From JAHBNG01 sp039028975 (GTDB lineage Bacteria; Chloroflexota; Anaerolineae; Caldilineales; Caldilineaceae), in NCBI GenBank assembly GCA_039028975.1, contig JBCCHB010000059.1:27160-91159 (forward strand): a stretch of DNA of 64,000 nt. Reading direction: 5' to 3'. This document shows positions 1-14,500 of the stretch, piece by piece. Below the pieces are notes generated by a model that saw only the letters and a program-made list of their open reading frames with translations, was not told where the DNA came from and did not search any database. The stretch's first letter is position 1, and every line of letters starts with the position of its first letter. The translations under genes were made by a program, and so were the position numbers.

Positions 1-2
1 CC

Positions 3-2510
3 CAGAAAAATGTCTTACCACATCCCCCAGAGATGCGTTGGGGCAAAACTCTTCTGGATAGGTATATCGACATATTGCATCCGTTGGTACATAAGAATAT
101 CTCAACGCTTACAGAGCAGCGCTTTAGCACTCTCTTCACCGGAACCGAGTTCTTTCTGACAGATCATCGGGTGCAAGGCGAGATGCTGCTGCCTGGGGTG
201 GCGTATCTGGAAATGGCCCGCGTTGCCGGAGAAATGGCGGTTGAACATCAATCGTTCACCCGGCTTAGGGATGTGTTCTGGATCAAGCCGATTGCGGTTA
301 TGGATAAACCGCTGGAGGCCCATATCGGACTTTATCCAGATGAGGGTGGTGCGATTGCCTTTGAGATCAGCAGCCTTCAGCAAGACAGCGTTATCCATAG
401 CCAAGGAAAGCTGGTTGCCGGGATAGTGAGTCCCCCAGGGCCATTGGATATTCCTGCAATTCAGGCCCGCTGTCGGTCAACGATTGAGGGCGCAGCGTGC
501 TACCAGCATTTTGAGGAAATAGGGCTGACCTACGGTACTACTTTTCAAGGGTTGGCACAGATTCATGTCAATGAACGCGAAGCGCTGGCTCAGCTGCAAT
601 GTCCAACCTTGGTGGACCAAGAGACATATGGGCTCCATCCGAGCGTGATGGATGCGGCTTTGCAGGCAACCATGGGTTTGGTAGTCGGTCTGGATTTTCA
701 GGAGGATCAGGGAATATTCTTGCCGTATGCTGTGCAGTTGGTCAACATTTATGGTGCGTTGCCAGGTCAAGGCTATGCCTATGTGCAATATAGAGACGCC
801 GCAGAGCCGAATGGTGATGTCGCTACCTTCGATATTGCCATCTGTGATGAACAAGGGAGCATCTGCGTCGAGTTAAAGGGTTTGACGGTGCGAGCTATCC
901 CTAAGCTAGCCCACCCCACAATTCTCTACAGTACGCCAACTTGGCAGCTCAAGCCGTTGGGTGAAGATAATGACACGAGCGAGGAGGCGGATGCATGTAC
1001 CCTGCTGCTAGTTGGGCTAGAGCAGAGCGTTGCTCAGGTATTCGCTGCGACTTTCAACGATGTCCAGGTAGTTTCTCTCCCAGAACCGGGATTGGATGTA
1101 GCCAAAACAGTGGCGGAGCTGCTGAAAACGGCATGGCAGCATCTAAGATCCATTGTCGCCAATACATCCACCAAGCTATACCAAGTTTTGATTCTGGTAG
1201 CCAACACGGTTGAGCACCATCTATATGCTCCGTTGAGCGGCCTGCTGCAGTCAGCTCAGCTAGAACAGCCCCACATACGGAGCAAAGTCATCACGGTCGC
1301 TGATGCAGATCCTGAAGTGCTGGTCTCTCTGCTAGGTTGTGAGATGAGGCCGAATGCCTCTCACGATCTGGAGATACGCTATGATGCAGCAGGCACACGT
1401 TCGGTCAAAATACTACGTGAGATCGAGGCGCTTTCCCTGGAAGAGCCGAATTATCTCAGGCCCAATGGGGTCTATTGGATTACTGGCGGGTTGGGTGGGC
1501 TGGGTCGCATTTTCGCCCGGCATCTGTTAGAAAAGGGCGAAAATATAACCGTCATTCTAAGCGGTCGTTCCACACTGGATCCGAGCGAACAAGAACGTCT
1601 AACAGACCTCAGCAAAGCAGGGGGAACCGTTGCGTACCTATCGGTCGATGTGAGTGCAAAGGCAGAGGTAGAGCAGGTCGTGCGAACCATTCGCGAGCAG
1701 TATGGGTCACTGAATGGCATCCTCCACAGTGCAGGGGTCCTTCGAGACAGTCTTATCGTTACCAAAACTGAAGCCGAATTCGCGGAGGTTCTGGCCCCGA
1801 AAGTAAGCGGTACCCTCCATATCGATGCCGCAACTCATGCCGAACCGCTCGACTTTGTGGTGCTCTTCTCCTCGCTCACTGGGGCACTCGGCAATGTGGG
1901 ACAGGCGGATTATGCAGCAGCCAACGCTTTTCTTGATAGCTTTGCCCACTACCGGCAAGCACTCGTCGAGCGCGGCGAACGTTCCGGGCGGACTCTTTCC
2001 ATTAACTGGCCTCTATGGGCCGAAGGCGGGATGTCGCTGAATGATGAGGCGGTCGCCTGGCTGCAACACAAAATCGGGCTGACCTTACTAGAGAGGACTG
2101 CCGGGCTGGAAGCCTTTGACGCGTGCATGACTCAGCAAGGGTTCACACAACTGTTGGTCACCAGTGGCGAACGTCGGAGAATCAGCGCCTATCTGATGGG
2201 AGCAGGACGAGACAGGGGATCTGCAAACGCCCAATCCGCTACTATGAATTTTGCCGAAAAGGAGCATCTGTTTCGGGCGACCGAGTCGTATCTAAAAGAG
2301 CTTTTGTCAACAGCCTTAAAGTTACCTGTAAACCGTGTAGAGTCCAATGTGCCATGGGAACGGTATGGACTCGACTCGGTTCTGATGCTTAACCTGACTC
2401 GGCAGTTGGAAGAGAGTCTTGGCGAATTGCCCAAGACCCTATTCTTTGAGTACCAGACACTGAGCGATCTGACCCACTATTTTGTGGATGCCTATCCGGA
2501 CCAACTGGGA
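3..2510 (+). other. PKS module 1 (partial): DH-KR-ACP
   Basis: The DH domain begins at the left edge with an intact HxxxGxxxxP motif (DHRVQGEMLLPG, His45) and the second-Asp motif HPSVMDAALQ. The KR has a nucleotide-binding motif (TGGLGGLGR, about residue 484) and an SS...YAAANAF active-site region. The ACP has GLDS with Ser782. The associated KS is not in the window. With both DH and KR intact, an alpha,beta-enoyl thioester is predicted. Confidence 0.85.
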
Positions 2511-5500
2511 AAGACGCTTGGATTGGGGATTGGGGATCAGGGCGTAAGGAATGGGGAGAAGGAATCAGGGATTGGGGATCAAGGAATGGAGGCAGTTGAG
2601 ACCACCCATTCCGATGCAACTGATTCAGATATGATATTACACTCGCCACGGGCAAGATGGCTGCATCGCATCGATCCTACTATGAATGGATCACATGTCG
2701 TTTCAGATCGGGTTAATGATATTGCCATCGTAGGGTTGGGTGGTCGGTACCCCATGGCCGAGAACCTGGATAAGTTCTGGGAAAATTTGAAAGCAGGGCA
2801 GGATTGTATTACCGAGATACCGAGCGAGCGTTGGAATCATCAGCGCTATTTTGACAGCGATAAAAACAAAGCGGGCAAAAGCTACAGTAAGTGGGGCGGT
2901 TTTATGGCCGATGTGGATAAATTTGACCCCCTCTTTTTCAATATCTCCCCTCGCGAAGCCAAATTAATGGATCCGCAGGAACGGCTCTTTCTGGAAATCG
3001 CCTGGCAGACGCTGGAAGATGCGGGCTATACGCGCCAAACGCTAACCGCGCAGTTGCAGGGGCACGTTGGAGTCTTTGTAGGGGTAATGTGGGGAGAATA
3101 TCAGCTCTACGAACAAGAAGAGTTCAGCCCAAGTTCATCCTATGCCTCTATCGCTAACCGGGTCTCCTATCTTCTCAATTTAAATGGGCCAAGCCTGGCC
3201 GTAGACACCATGTGTTCGTCCTCCTTGACCAGCATCCATCTGGCCTGCGAGAGCATCCGGCGGGGTGAGTGTAGCGCTGCGTTGGCCGGTGGCGTCAATA
3301 TCTCAATTCACCCTCACAAATACCGCCAGTTGTCACAGAGCAACTTTGCCGCCAGTGATGGGCGCTGTCGAAGCTTTGGCGAAGGGGGCGATGGCTATGT
3401 GCCCGGCGAAGGGGTCGGCGCTGTGCTGCTCAAGCTACTCGTACAGGCAGAAGCGGATGGCGATCAGATCTATGGAGTCATCAAGGGTTCCAGCGTCAAT
3501 CATGGAGGCAAGACCAATGGGTATACTGTACCCAATCCGACTGCCCAAGCTCAGTTGATTGGGGAAGCCTTGCAGAAGAGTGGCATCGATCCGCAAAGCA
3601 TCAGCTATGTGGAAGCCCACGGGACTGGCACCGCCCTAGGCGACCCCATTGAGATTCGCGGTCTGAGCCAGGCCTTTGGCAAGGGACTGCCAAAGGAGAG
3701 CGATTGCGCCATTGGCTCGGTCAAATCAAACATCGGACATTTGGAGTCGGCAGCGGGTATTGCAGGGTTGACCAAGGTATTGCTACAAATGAAGCATCAA
3801 CAGCTAGTGCCTTCACTCCATGCCGAGACGCTCAATCCCCATATTGATTTCGGGGCAACCCCATTCCAGGTGCAGCGCGAGTTGGCTGGATGGAAGCGAC
3901 CCATCTTGGAAGTTGACGGGGGACAGCGAGAATATCCCAGGCGGGCAGGCATCAGTTCCTTTGGGGCCGGTGGGGCCAATGCCCACCTTATTGTCGAAGA
4001 ATATCAGGATGTAGGGTCGCAGAGTTGCAAGGTTGCAGAGAATGGAAAACCGCATCTGATTGTGCTCTCGACCAGAAACGAAGACCGGCTGACAGCCTAT
4101 GCCGAAAGGCTACTGACTTTTGTGGAGAAAGAAACTAATGTCTCTTTGGCAAGCATTGCCTACACCTTGCAAGTCGGGCGCGAGGCGATGGATAGTCGAG
4201 TTGCCTTTGTGGTGGCGGATACTGTCGCTTTGCGTGAAAATTTGAATGCTTACTTGGCCGGAGAAGTCGACATCAAAGAGTTCTATCAGGGCCAGGTAAA
4301 GCATGACAAAGATACCGTTGCCATTCTGAATCATGACGAAGATAGTCAGACCTTGATTCAGCAATGGATTGCCAAGGGGAAGCTCGGCAAATTGGCCGCG
4401 GGTTGGGTCAAAGGGTTGGAGATTGACTGGTCTTTGTTCTATGGTGACCAGAAGCCTAACCGGATTTCACTGCCGACCTATCCCTTTGCCAAGGAACAGT
4501 ATTGGGTCTCTACTGATGACCGCAGATCGCCGCTTGCGCCGCTCCTTTCGTTGTCGTCTCCTCAACGTCTAACCGCTGTCCTCCATCCGCTGATTCATCA
4601 GAATATCTCTGATCTGGAAGAGCAACGCTTCAGTACTACCTTCACAGGTACGGAATTTTATTTGACAGATCATCTGGTGCAGGGCGAAAAAGTCTTACCC
4701 GGAGTGGTTTACCTGGAAATGGCCCGGGTCGCTGGTGATTTGGCAGTCAGAGGTCGGACCGTGACTCAACTCAGGGACGTGGTTTGGTTCAAACCTCTCG
4801 TCGTCCAGAATGAGCCGCTGGAAATAAATCTTAGCCTTCACCCAGAAGAGGGGGGCACGGTTGCTTATAAGGTCAAAAGCATGACTGGCGAGGCGCAACC
4901 TGTTGTGTATGCACAAGGGAGCTTATGTTTTGGACCGCTCGAAGAAGCCACGTCGATCGATCTGGGCGCGATCCGGCACCGCTGTCCAAAAACTCAATCA
5001 GGCGAAGCGTGTTACCAGCAGTTCCATCGACAGGGGCTACGCTACGGCCCTGCCTTTCAGGTTATCAAAGAGGTTGTCCGTAATGCAACGGAGGCGCTGG
5101 CCCGACTGCAGTTACCTAGTGAAGTAACAATCGATGGGTATGTCCTGCATCCCAGCCTCCTGGATGGGGTACTGCAAAGTGTAATTGGGCTAACCCAGGG
5201 TGATGATTCCCGCGATCCAGAGCTGTATTTGCCGTTTGCCCTGGACATGATGGAGTTATTGGCACCGCTACCTGCGACGGCATACGCCTATGTCACTCGG
5301 CTAGGGGCGATATCGGATACAGTTCATTTTAACTTGGCGTTGTTGGATGAATCGGGGCAGTTGTGCGCTAAACTCCATAATTTGACTGTCAAAGCACTTT
5401 CACCGTCAAAGGAGGCGTGGTACTACCATCCGTATTGGGAGCAGAAAAAGCTGCCGAGTGCACGCAAGGCATCTTTACGCAGCGATATAGTTTTAGTCAT

Positions 5501-8500
5501 TCCAAAGACAATTGGTGCTTTAGGTGATGCGCTGGCGTACCACCATCCCCAACAGCGAGTGATTCGACTCTTTCTGAGCGACAAAACTATCCGATTAAGC
5601 GAGTCGGATTGGGAAATTGACCTCACCGATGAGGCCGGTATGGCGGAGGTCTTGAACGTACTGACCGATATCGACATCCTCTATTTTCTGGGCGGTTTGT
5701 CAGGGGAGCAACCCGACCCAACGGATTTAAGCAGACTGGACCGGGGCCAGGAACAAGGCGTCATTAGCTTACTTCGCATCGTAAAGAGACTGGGGCAGCG
5801 TGGCCTGATGGCTCACGTGTCAGCCCTTAAGGTGTTGACCGAACAGGCCCATCAGCTCGGCCCCCAGGAAGTGGTACACCCCTGGAGCGCTGTATTGAGT
5901 GGGCTGACCATGAGCCTCGCCAAAGAGTATCCCGCTGTAGATGTAAGTTGTATCGATGTGACGCTGACCATGAATGATGCGGGTCAGATCGGGCTAGACG
6001 AGGCCGATATCACTGCCATCCTTGTTGAAGCAGGGACCCGTGGCCAACCCGTTCTTTTGCGTCAAGGAGTTAGATATAGTCGAAAGCTGGCCCCCTTGAC
6101 ATTGCCACCTTACGACCCTACAACCATTCCCTACCGACAGGGTGGAGTCTATCTCATTCTCGGTGGCGCTGGTGGGATTGGGCTGGAAACCGCAGTTCAT
6201 CTGGCCACACAGGTGAAGGCCAAGTTAATCCTAGTGGGTAGAAGTGGCTTGACGCCGGAAAAGGAAGAGCAACTGAAGCGCATCGAGGTGGCTGGCGGAG
6301 AGATTCTCTACTGTCAGGCGGATGGAACAGATCTCACCCAGATGCAATCTGTCGTCCGCCAAGCCAAGGAACGGTTTGGGGCAATCCATGGGGTCATCCA
6401 TTCAGCTCTGGTGCTGCGGGACGGCGCTATCGCCGCGATGGGCGAAGATACCTTGCAGGCGGTGCTGGCTCCGAAAATTTCCGGCACTGTGGTGTTGGCC
6501 GAAGCTGTCAAAGAGGAACCGCTGGACTTTCTGCTCTTTTTCTCATCGAGCCAGTCATTTTGGGGCAATGCCGGACAGGGGAACTATGCGGCAGGGAGTA
6601 CATTCCAAGATGCCTACGCCCTCTATCTCGATCAGATTAGACCCTACCCAGTCAAACTCATCAACTGGGGGTACTGGGGTTCAGTCGGCGTGGTGGCCAC
6701 GGAATCATACCAGAAACGCCTCGCACAACAAGGTGTCCACTCAATCGAGGTTGCCGAGGGAATGGTTGCGATTGATCAGATCCTGGCTGGACCATTGACC
6801 CAAGTGGCGGCCATCAAGGCTGACCGTTCAGTTTTGGAACAGATGGGTGCCGATTATGCACGCCAGATTGAGGTGGTTCAGCCGACTTATCCATCCGTCA
6901 TGAAAGATGTGATACAGCATATTCATGCAAACTTGCCGGCTTTGACTCCTGACCATATGACGTTGCAGCAGGAACACGCTGGGCTTGAGGAGTTAGAAGA
7001 CTATGCCCGAGCAGGTTTGTACCAGATATTCCAACAGATGGGAGTGTTGCAGCAGCGCCGTGAGACCTCTGCTCGTCAGACTCTGGCGCAGCAGTTGAAG
7101 ATCGCACCCAGCTATGGACCCTTCTTCAATACCTGTCTGGACATCTTGCAACAATGCGGCTACATCATCCCAGGCGAGGCGGAATTTAAGAACCCGGGCA
7201 GCGCATCTAAGGCCAAAGCCCAAGAGCTGACTAAGCAGCACCCAGCCTTGGTTCAACGGTATCCCATGCTGGAACCCCATCTTACGTTACTAAGTACGTG
7301 CCTGGAATCGTTGCCCGAGATTGTGCAAGGGCGCGTACCTGCCACGGACGTGCTCTTTCCCAACAGTTCGCCAACGCTGGTGGCAGGCATCTATCAAGGG
7401 ACACCTCTTACCAACTACTTCAATCAACTGACGGCTCTTGCGGTCAAAAGCACAATCGAGCAACGTCTGCCAACATTACGTACAGGTGAGAAAATTCAGA
7501 TTATCGAGGTCGGAGCAGGGAGTGGCGGCACGACGGATTTTGTCCTAGCGGCAATCGAGCCATATCACGATCACATCGAATACCGCTACACCGATATCTC
7601 TCAGCGCTTTATCCGCCATGGCCAAAGCCAGTTTAATGACAAATATCCCTTCCTGCAATTCGGGCTTTTGGATATTGAGCAACCATCTGCACCTCAGGCC
7701 ATGGAACTCAGCAAATCGGATATTTTGCTAGGTGCCAACGTACTACACACCACTAGGAACATCGCGCAGACGCTGCAAAACCTGAAAGCGTTACTGAAAG
7801 CCAATGGCATCCTCATCCTGAACGAAGCCACCCAGTTTACCGCCTTTACCACCTTGACCTTTGGCTTGCTGGACGGCTGGTGGGCTTTTGAGGATGGAGA
7901 GCAGCGCATTGCGCATACGCCTTTGCTCAGCCCAGAGCAGTGGGAATGGGCGTTACAAACTGCAGGGTTCAAGCAAGTTCACCTTGCAGCACAAACAAGA
8001 GAAGAGTTGGCTGGGCAGGCAGTTATTTTGGCCGAAAGTGATGGTGTCGTGCGGTTAAACCTTGTTGAATCCAAGTCCGCAACGATCAATTCAACCATGG
8101 GTGTGCCCCAAAAAACCGTTGAAGGTGCAGACCGTCGAGTGCGTGGCACAGACCTGGCAGGTGCGGTCGGCGGATTCAGGCCTCATTTTGCTCCTGAACA
8201 ATCTGTTTCCACCCAGTCGCACTTGACAGGTCTCGACGACCACCAATTTGGGATCCGCTCTATCACCACAACCAGTCCTCGCTCAGAACTGCCAGCGACG
8301 ACCAGTGCCTTGCCCCTCGCTGAGGTCAATTCGACTCGGGAGTTTGTGGAAAGAGCAATCATCCAAATCGTCAGCGATGGATTACATATTCGGGCTGAAG
8401 ACATTGAAGTCGATATGCCATATGCCGATCTCGGTGTTGACTCCATTCTGGCGGTCGACATTATCAATCAAATCAACCAGCAGTTGCAGATCACGCTGCG

Positions 8501-11500
8501 GACGACCGATCTCTTTAACTATGCTGATATACAAAGCCTGAGTAGACATATTGTCGGCGCGTTCCCCGATCGACTGCCGCAGCCTATCTCTCAACAGGCG
8601 CTGGTCAACCCTAGCTATCAATCCGTCGAAAAGCTGTTTGAGCAACCAGAAATGCGGTTCAAACCTGTCATTGAAGAGAGTGACACCGAACAGAGTGACA
8701 TGGAACGAACAGAGACCGAGAAACAGGGCGGAGCGAGCAGATTGGAGCAGCCTATGGACATTGCCATCATTGGTCTCTCTGGTCGCTTTCCAGGGGCTGA
8801 TGATGTAGATACCTTCTGGCAAAATCTGGCCGATGGACACAATGCCATTACCGATGTAACGCATCAGCGCTGGCCAGCCGCCGACTTCTACAGCTCCGAT
8901 CCCAACATGCTAGGCAAAAGCAGCAGTAAATGGGCTGGATTGTTGACGGATATCGACAAATTCGATCCCTTCTTCTTCAACCTCTCCCCCCGAGAAGCCG
9001 AACTTATGGATCCCCAGCAGCGCCTGTTCTTGCAAGAAGCATGGGCAGCTTTGGAAGATGCTGGCTATGCCGGGGCGACTTGGGCTGGCCAAAAATGCGG
9101 CGTCTTTGTTGGCTGTGGAGCTGGCGACTATCAGCAACAGTTGGACAGGGCTGGGGTGATTGATGCCCATCGCTTCATGGGCAATGCCACATCCATTCTG
9201 GCCGCCCGGATTGCCTATCACCTCAACCTCAAAGGCCCTGCGGTCGCCATCGATACGGCCTGCTCCTCCTCCTTGGTAGCCATTCATCTAGCCTGTGAGA
9301 GCATTCGCTTGGGAACCAGCCAGTTGGCGATTGCGGGCGGGGTTTCACTCATGACAACCCCCAGCTTTCATATTTTGGCCAGCCAGGTGGGAATGCTCTC
9401 TGGCCAAGGTCAATGCCGATCCTTTGCCCAGGGTGCCGATGGCTTTGTGCCCAGCGAGGGAGTGGGAGTGGTGGTCCTTAAGCCACTGCCCAAGGCGTTG
9501 GCCGATGGCGATTCTATCTATGGTGTTATCAAAGGTTCTGCCATCAATCAGGATGGCAGAACCAACGGCATTACTGCACCCAATGGCCCGTCCCAGACGG
9601 CGCTCGAATGTGAGGTCTATGAGCAGTACCAAATTGACCCGGCCACCATCAGCTATGTGGAAGCCCATGGCACGGGCACAGCGTTGGGCGACCCGATTGA
9701 GGTAGGTGCGCTGACCGATGCCTTTAGAAAATACACCGACAAGAGCGGATACTGTGCCATCGGTTCGGTCAAGACGAACATTGGCCATGCCCTGACGGCA
9801 GCAGGCGTGGCGGGAGTCATCAAGGTGCTCCTGGCGCTGAAATACAAACAACTGCCGCCCTCACTTCACTTTGAGGAACCAAACGAGCATATAGATTTTG
9901 TAAATAGCCCATTTTATGTGAACACGGCATTAAAGGATTGGCCCAATGGGATTGGCCCACGACGGGCTACCGTCAGTTCATTCGGCTTCAGCGGAACGAA
10001 TGCCCATCTTGTATTGGAGGAGTATGAGGGAGCGGGGTCGCCATGTAACCAGAACATAGGTGCAGGCGTGCCGCAGGTAATTGTGCTGTCGGCGAAAGAT
10101 GAGGATCGACTGCAAGCGTATGCCCAGAAGATGGTTGCGTTTTTGGATAAGATTTTAGTACCACCCTTGACAAAACAAGAGTTTGTCGGGACAGAGCATA
10201 TTCTGGCTGTTCAGAAAACTCTGCAGAAAATGATTGCTGAAATGATGGGGGTAACTTCGGCTGATATCGAAGTCGAGCAAACCTTTGCAGGCTATGGCCT
10301 CGATGCTGTGCAATTGAGCCACTTAAAATCGATGATGGACGAGCAGTATCAGCGTGAGCTGCCCAGCACGCTCTTTTCTGTACAGGATTCGGTGGCGACG
10401 GTGGCACAGCACCTTGTCGCGCTTGCTACAGAAGTTAGCGCTACGAACCAAGCGACTTTGCCGCCTGGACTCTCTCTAGCGAATATTGCCTATACCCTGC
10501 AAGTGGGGCGGGACGCAATGAATGCGCGGCTGGCGTTTGTGGCCCATGATATTTCAGCGGTTCACCATAAGCTCCGTCAATACCTCAATCATCAGACAGA
10601 GGACATCTATTATAGCCATCTAGAAATCAATCAGGAGCGGCTCAGTCTGCTGGCAGAGGGCGAAGAAGCCGGCGAGTTTATCAATGCACTCATCCAGCGG
10701 GGCAAAGTGGATAAACTGGCTCAATTATGGGTAACGGGTGTTGACATCGATTGGTCTCTACTACATGGCGATGGAAAGCCTCGTAGAGTCAGCTTACCGA
10801 CTTATCCATTTCAACGGCAGCGCTATTGGATACAGGAGCAAAGCGTGGAAAACCCAATACAAATGAGCGACAAAGAGCGTTCAAGCGATAGGCAATCAAA
10901 AGAGGTAGACCAGATGGTAAACCATGATGAAATTGATTCGGCTCCTGATATGCAAACCATAGGAGCCGTACATGAATTGTCACGCCAAGAATCGATTGCG
11001 TCAACGCTACGCTCCATGTTTGCCCGCATTCTGCGCATGTCTCCCACCGATATTGATGGTCAACGATCGATTCTAGAAATGGGTGTCGATTCAGTCATGA
11101 TGATGGAGGCGGGCCGCGGGATCAAGCATCTCTTTGGCGTGGAGGTATCGGCACGCCAGTTCTTTGAAGAGTTGGCAACTCTTGACGCCCTAACGGTCTA
11201 TCTTGATCAACATGCGGATCCACAACATTGGCGGCTCCCAACGCAACCCACCGAAACCGTAGGAGGGGGTACGACAATAGAAGATGTAAGGAAAGATGAT
11301 GTAAGGAAAGATGATGCCTCAAAGACCGAACACCCCGTCTCTTCCACCGATCTCTCTAGGAGCGATATCGAACGGCTTCTTAGCCGGCATCTAGAGACCG
11401 TCAAACAAGTGGTTGCAGAGCAGATGAATTCGCTGAATGTAGGTCAACCATCGGGACCCATTCGCCATTCGGAGAAGCCAGATCCGATACCAGTTCAAGC

Positions 11501-14500
11501 TACTCAAAAAGCCAGTAAGAAGGTAGCTGAGTCATTGACGACTCTTCATGTTCATCATGATGCGACTCGTGATGAGAAGAGCAGCCACAACGACACGGAT
11601 AAAGCGCGGAGTAATTTATCCAACCATGAACACACGACAACCCAGCCAACTGCTGCCCAACCATCCAACTTGCAAACCTCCTTCTTTGGAAATGGCCAGA
11701 ATGGACAATCCAATCCACTGGATGCACAGCGACAGCAGCATTTGGACGCCCTTATTACACGCTACAACCAACGAACCGCCACTTCAAAGCGGTTGACCCA
11801 GGCCAATCGTGCTGTATTGGCTGACTCACGCGCCTCTGCCGGATTCCGCCTCTCCACCAAAGAGATGGTCTATCCCATTTTAGGAGAGCGGGCGGAAGGT
11901 GCCCACATCTGGGACGTAGACGGCAACGAGTATATTGATCTGGCCATGGGCTTTGGTGTACATCTGTTTGGACATCAGCCTGATTTTATTACCAAGGCGC
12001 TCCAAAGATACTTGGCCCAATCTCCTCCCATGGGGCCGCAGGCGAGTCTAGCAGGCGACGTAGCCCGTTTGATCTGCGAATTAGCCAGTGTGGAACGCGT
12101 CACCTTTTGCCAGACAGGCACCGAAGCGGTGATGACGGCTGTGCGCTTAGCTCGCGCCCGAACGCGTCGTTCTAAGATCGTCAAGTTTGTCGATTCGTAT
12201 CATGGTCATTTTGATGGTTTGCTGGGGACAGAGCAAATTTGGGGTGATTCTCAGAATATGGTTCCGGCCTCTCAGCCCATGTCTCATGGTATATTGCCAG
12301 AGATGATCCAGGATCTGGTCGTGTTGCCTTATGACGATCCCCAAGCCCTTACTACCATCAAATCACTTGGGGATGAGTTGGCCGGTGTGCTGGTGGAACC
12401 GGTGCAAAGCCGACATCCAGAGGTACAGCCGCGGGCGTTTCTGCACCAATTGGCTCAAGTGACCCGCGAAGTTGGCGCTGCCCTCATCTTTGACGAAATC
12501 CTCGTTGGTTTCCGCATTCATCCTGGCGGTACCCAGGCGTGGTTCGATGTGAAGGCCGATATTGTGACCTATGGCAAGATTATCGGCGGGGGCTTATCCA
12601 TCGGAATTGTAGCGGGAGATGCGGCATATCTGGATGGCATCGATGGTGGCATGTGGCAATTTGGCGATCAATCGTACCCGGATCAAGAGAAGATCTTCTT
12701 TGCAGGTACCTTTAATAAGAATCCCCTCTCCATGATCACGGCGCAAGCTGTTCTGCAGCAGATTCAAGCATCTGGGGTGAAGATGTATGATGCATTGAAT
12801 CAAAAGACTGCATATTTGGCGGAGACGCTCAATGCCTACTTTTCCCAAAACCAACTGCCGATTCAGGTTGTTTACTTTGGCTCACTCTTTCGCTTTGTCT
12901 ATCAGGGCGATCTAGAGCTATTCTTCTATCACCTGTTGGAGAATGGCGTCTATATTTGGGAAGGCCGAAGCTGTTTTCTCTCCGTCGCCCATACAGACGA
13001 CGATGTCGCGGCCATTATCCAGGCTGTTCAGAACAGTGTCAACGCTTTGCGCTCTGGCGGATTTTTGCCCTATGGAGATTCGGTAAATCCTACCTCTACT
13101 ACAACGAATTCTATATCTGCTTTCGGTGTTCCTGCATACCGTGCTCAGAAGCCTGAAATTCCCTTATCCAAGTCAGATCCATCTAAGCCAGTTTCACCTA
13201 CATCAACCTCGTCTGCACCAATCTCGCCTGAGTCACTTGCACCCAAGACAACAGATTCAACAGAACAAACCAAGGTTGTCCAATTCAGCCTTTACTACTT
13301 TGGTGACTACCCACGAGAATTCAATCCAAAAAAATATGATTTGATACTTGAAGGGGCCAAATTCGCGGACCAGCATGGGTTTACTGGAATCTGGTTGCCA
13401 GAACGGCACTTCCATTCTTTTGGAGGCTTTTCGCCCAACCCCTCTGTCATGGCTGCAGCTTTGGCGAGAGAGACCGAGCAGATCCAGCTAAGAGCGGGCA
13501 GCGTGGTCTTGCCGTTGCACCACCCCATCCGCGTTGCCGAAGAGTGGGCGCTCGTGGACAACTTATCCCAGGGACGGGTAGGGCTATCGGTGGCCTCTGG
13601 TTGGCACCCCAACGATTTTGTCTTGGCGCCAGATTTGTTTGGTACTCATAAAGAGGAAACCTTTAGCAGACTCGAAATCGTGCAAAATCTGTGGCGAGGT
13701 GAGGCGATTCACATTGAGAATGGAACTGGTCAGGATATTGATGTCAAACTCTTTCCACTTCCTAAGCAGAAAACACTGCCCATTTGGATCACAGTGGTCA
13801 GGAATCCAGAGTTATATATAAAGGCTGGTGAGATCGGGGCCGGCATTTTAACCAACCTAGCAGGACAGAGTGTGGATGATCTGGCTCGAAATATCGCGCT
13901 CTATCGAGGAAGCTTGGCTAAGCACGGGCACAACCCTGCATCTGGCCATGTGACAGTTCTACTTCACACCTTTGTTGGGTCTGATCTAGAGGCGACTCGC
14001 GAGCAGGCACGTACCCCTTTCTTCAATTATATGCAGTCGTCGCTTAGCCTGTTCAAAGGTATGGTTGAATCGCAGGGATTGGAGGCGGATTTCGACAACC
14101 TGAGTGCCGAAGACCGAGAGTATATCTTAGCCTCTGCCTATGAACGCTATGTCCAAACCAGCGCCCTGATTGGGACACCCGGCTCATGTATGCCCATTGT
14201 AGAGAAGTTAGTATCCGTCGGTGTGGACGAATTAGGCTGTTTCATTGACTTCGGTATCGAGAGCGAAGATGTATTGTCACACCTGCCTCATCTCAATCGA
14301 TTGCAGGAACGGTGCCAGGACCAGGGTGGTAAGCATGGCGGAGCGACTCCCGCTTCATTGACGAAGAATCGAAAGCAAATTCGTCTGACCTCTGCAGTAG
14401 CAACATCTCAATCTGATCTCGCAACGCTGTCAAATGACGTCCAAACGCGAGAACTACCCTTATCCGAAGCGCAACAGCAACTTTGGGCATTGGCCCAATT

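Noticed and set aside
4011..4510. Possible AT domain after the first complete KS
   Set aside because: No GQG or GHSxG motif; the segment is the conserved post-KS linker ending in LPTYPF.
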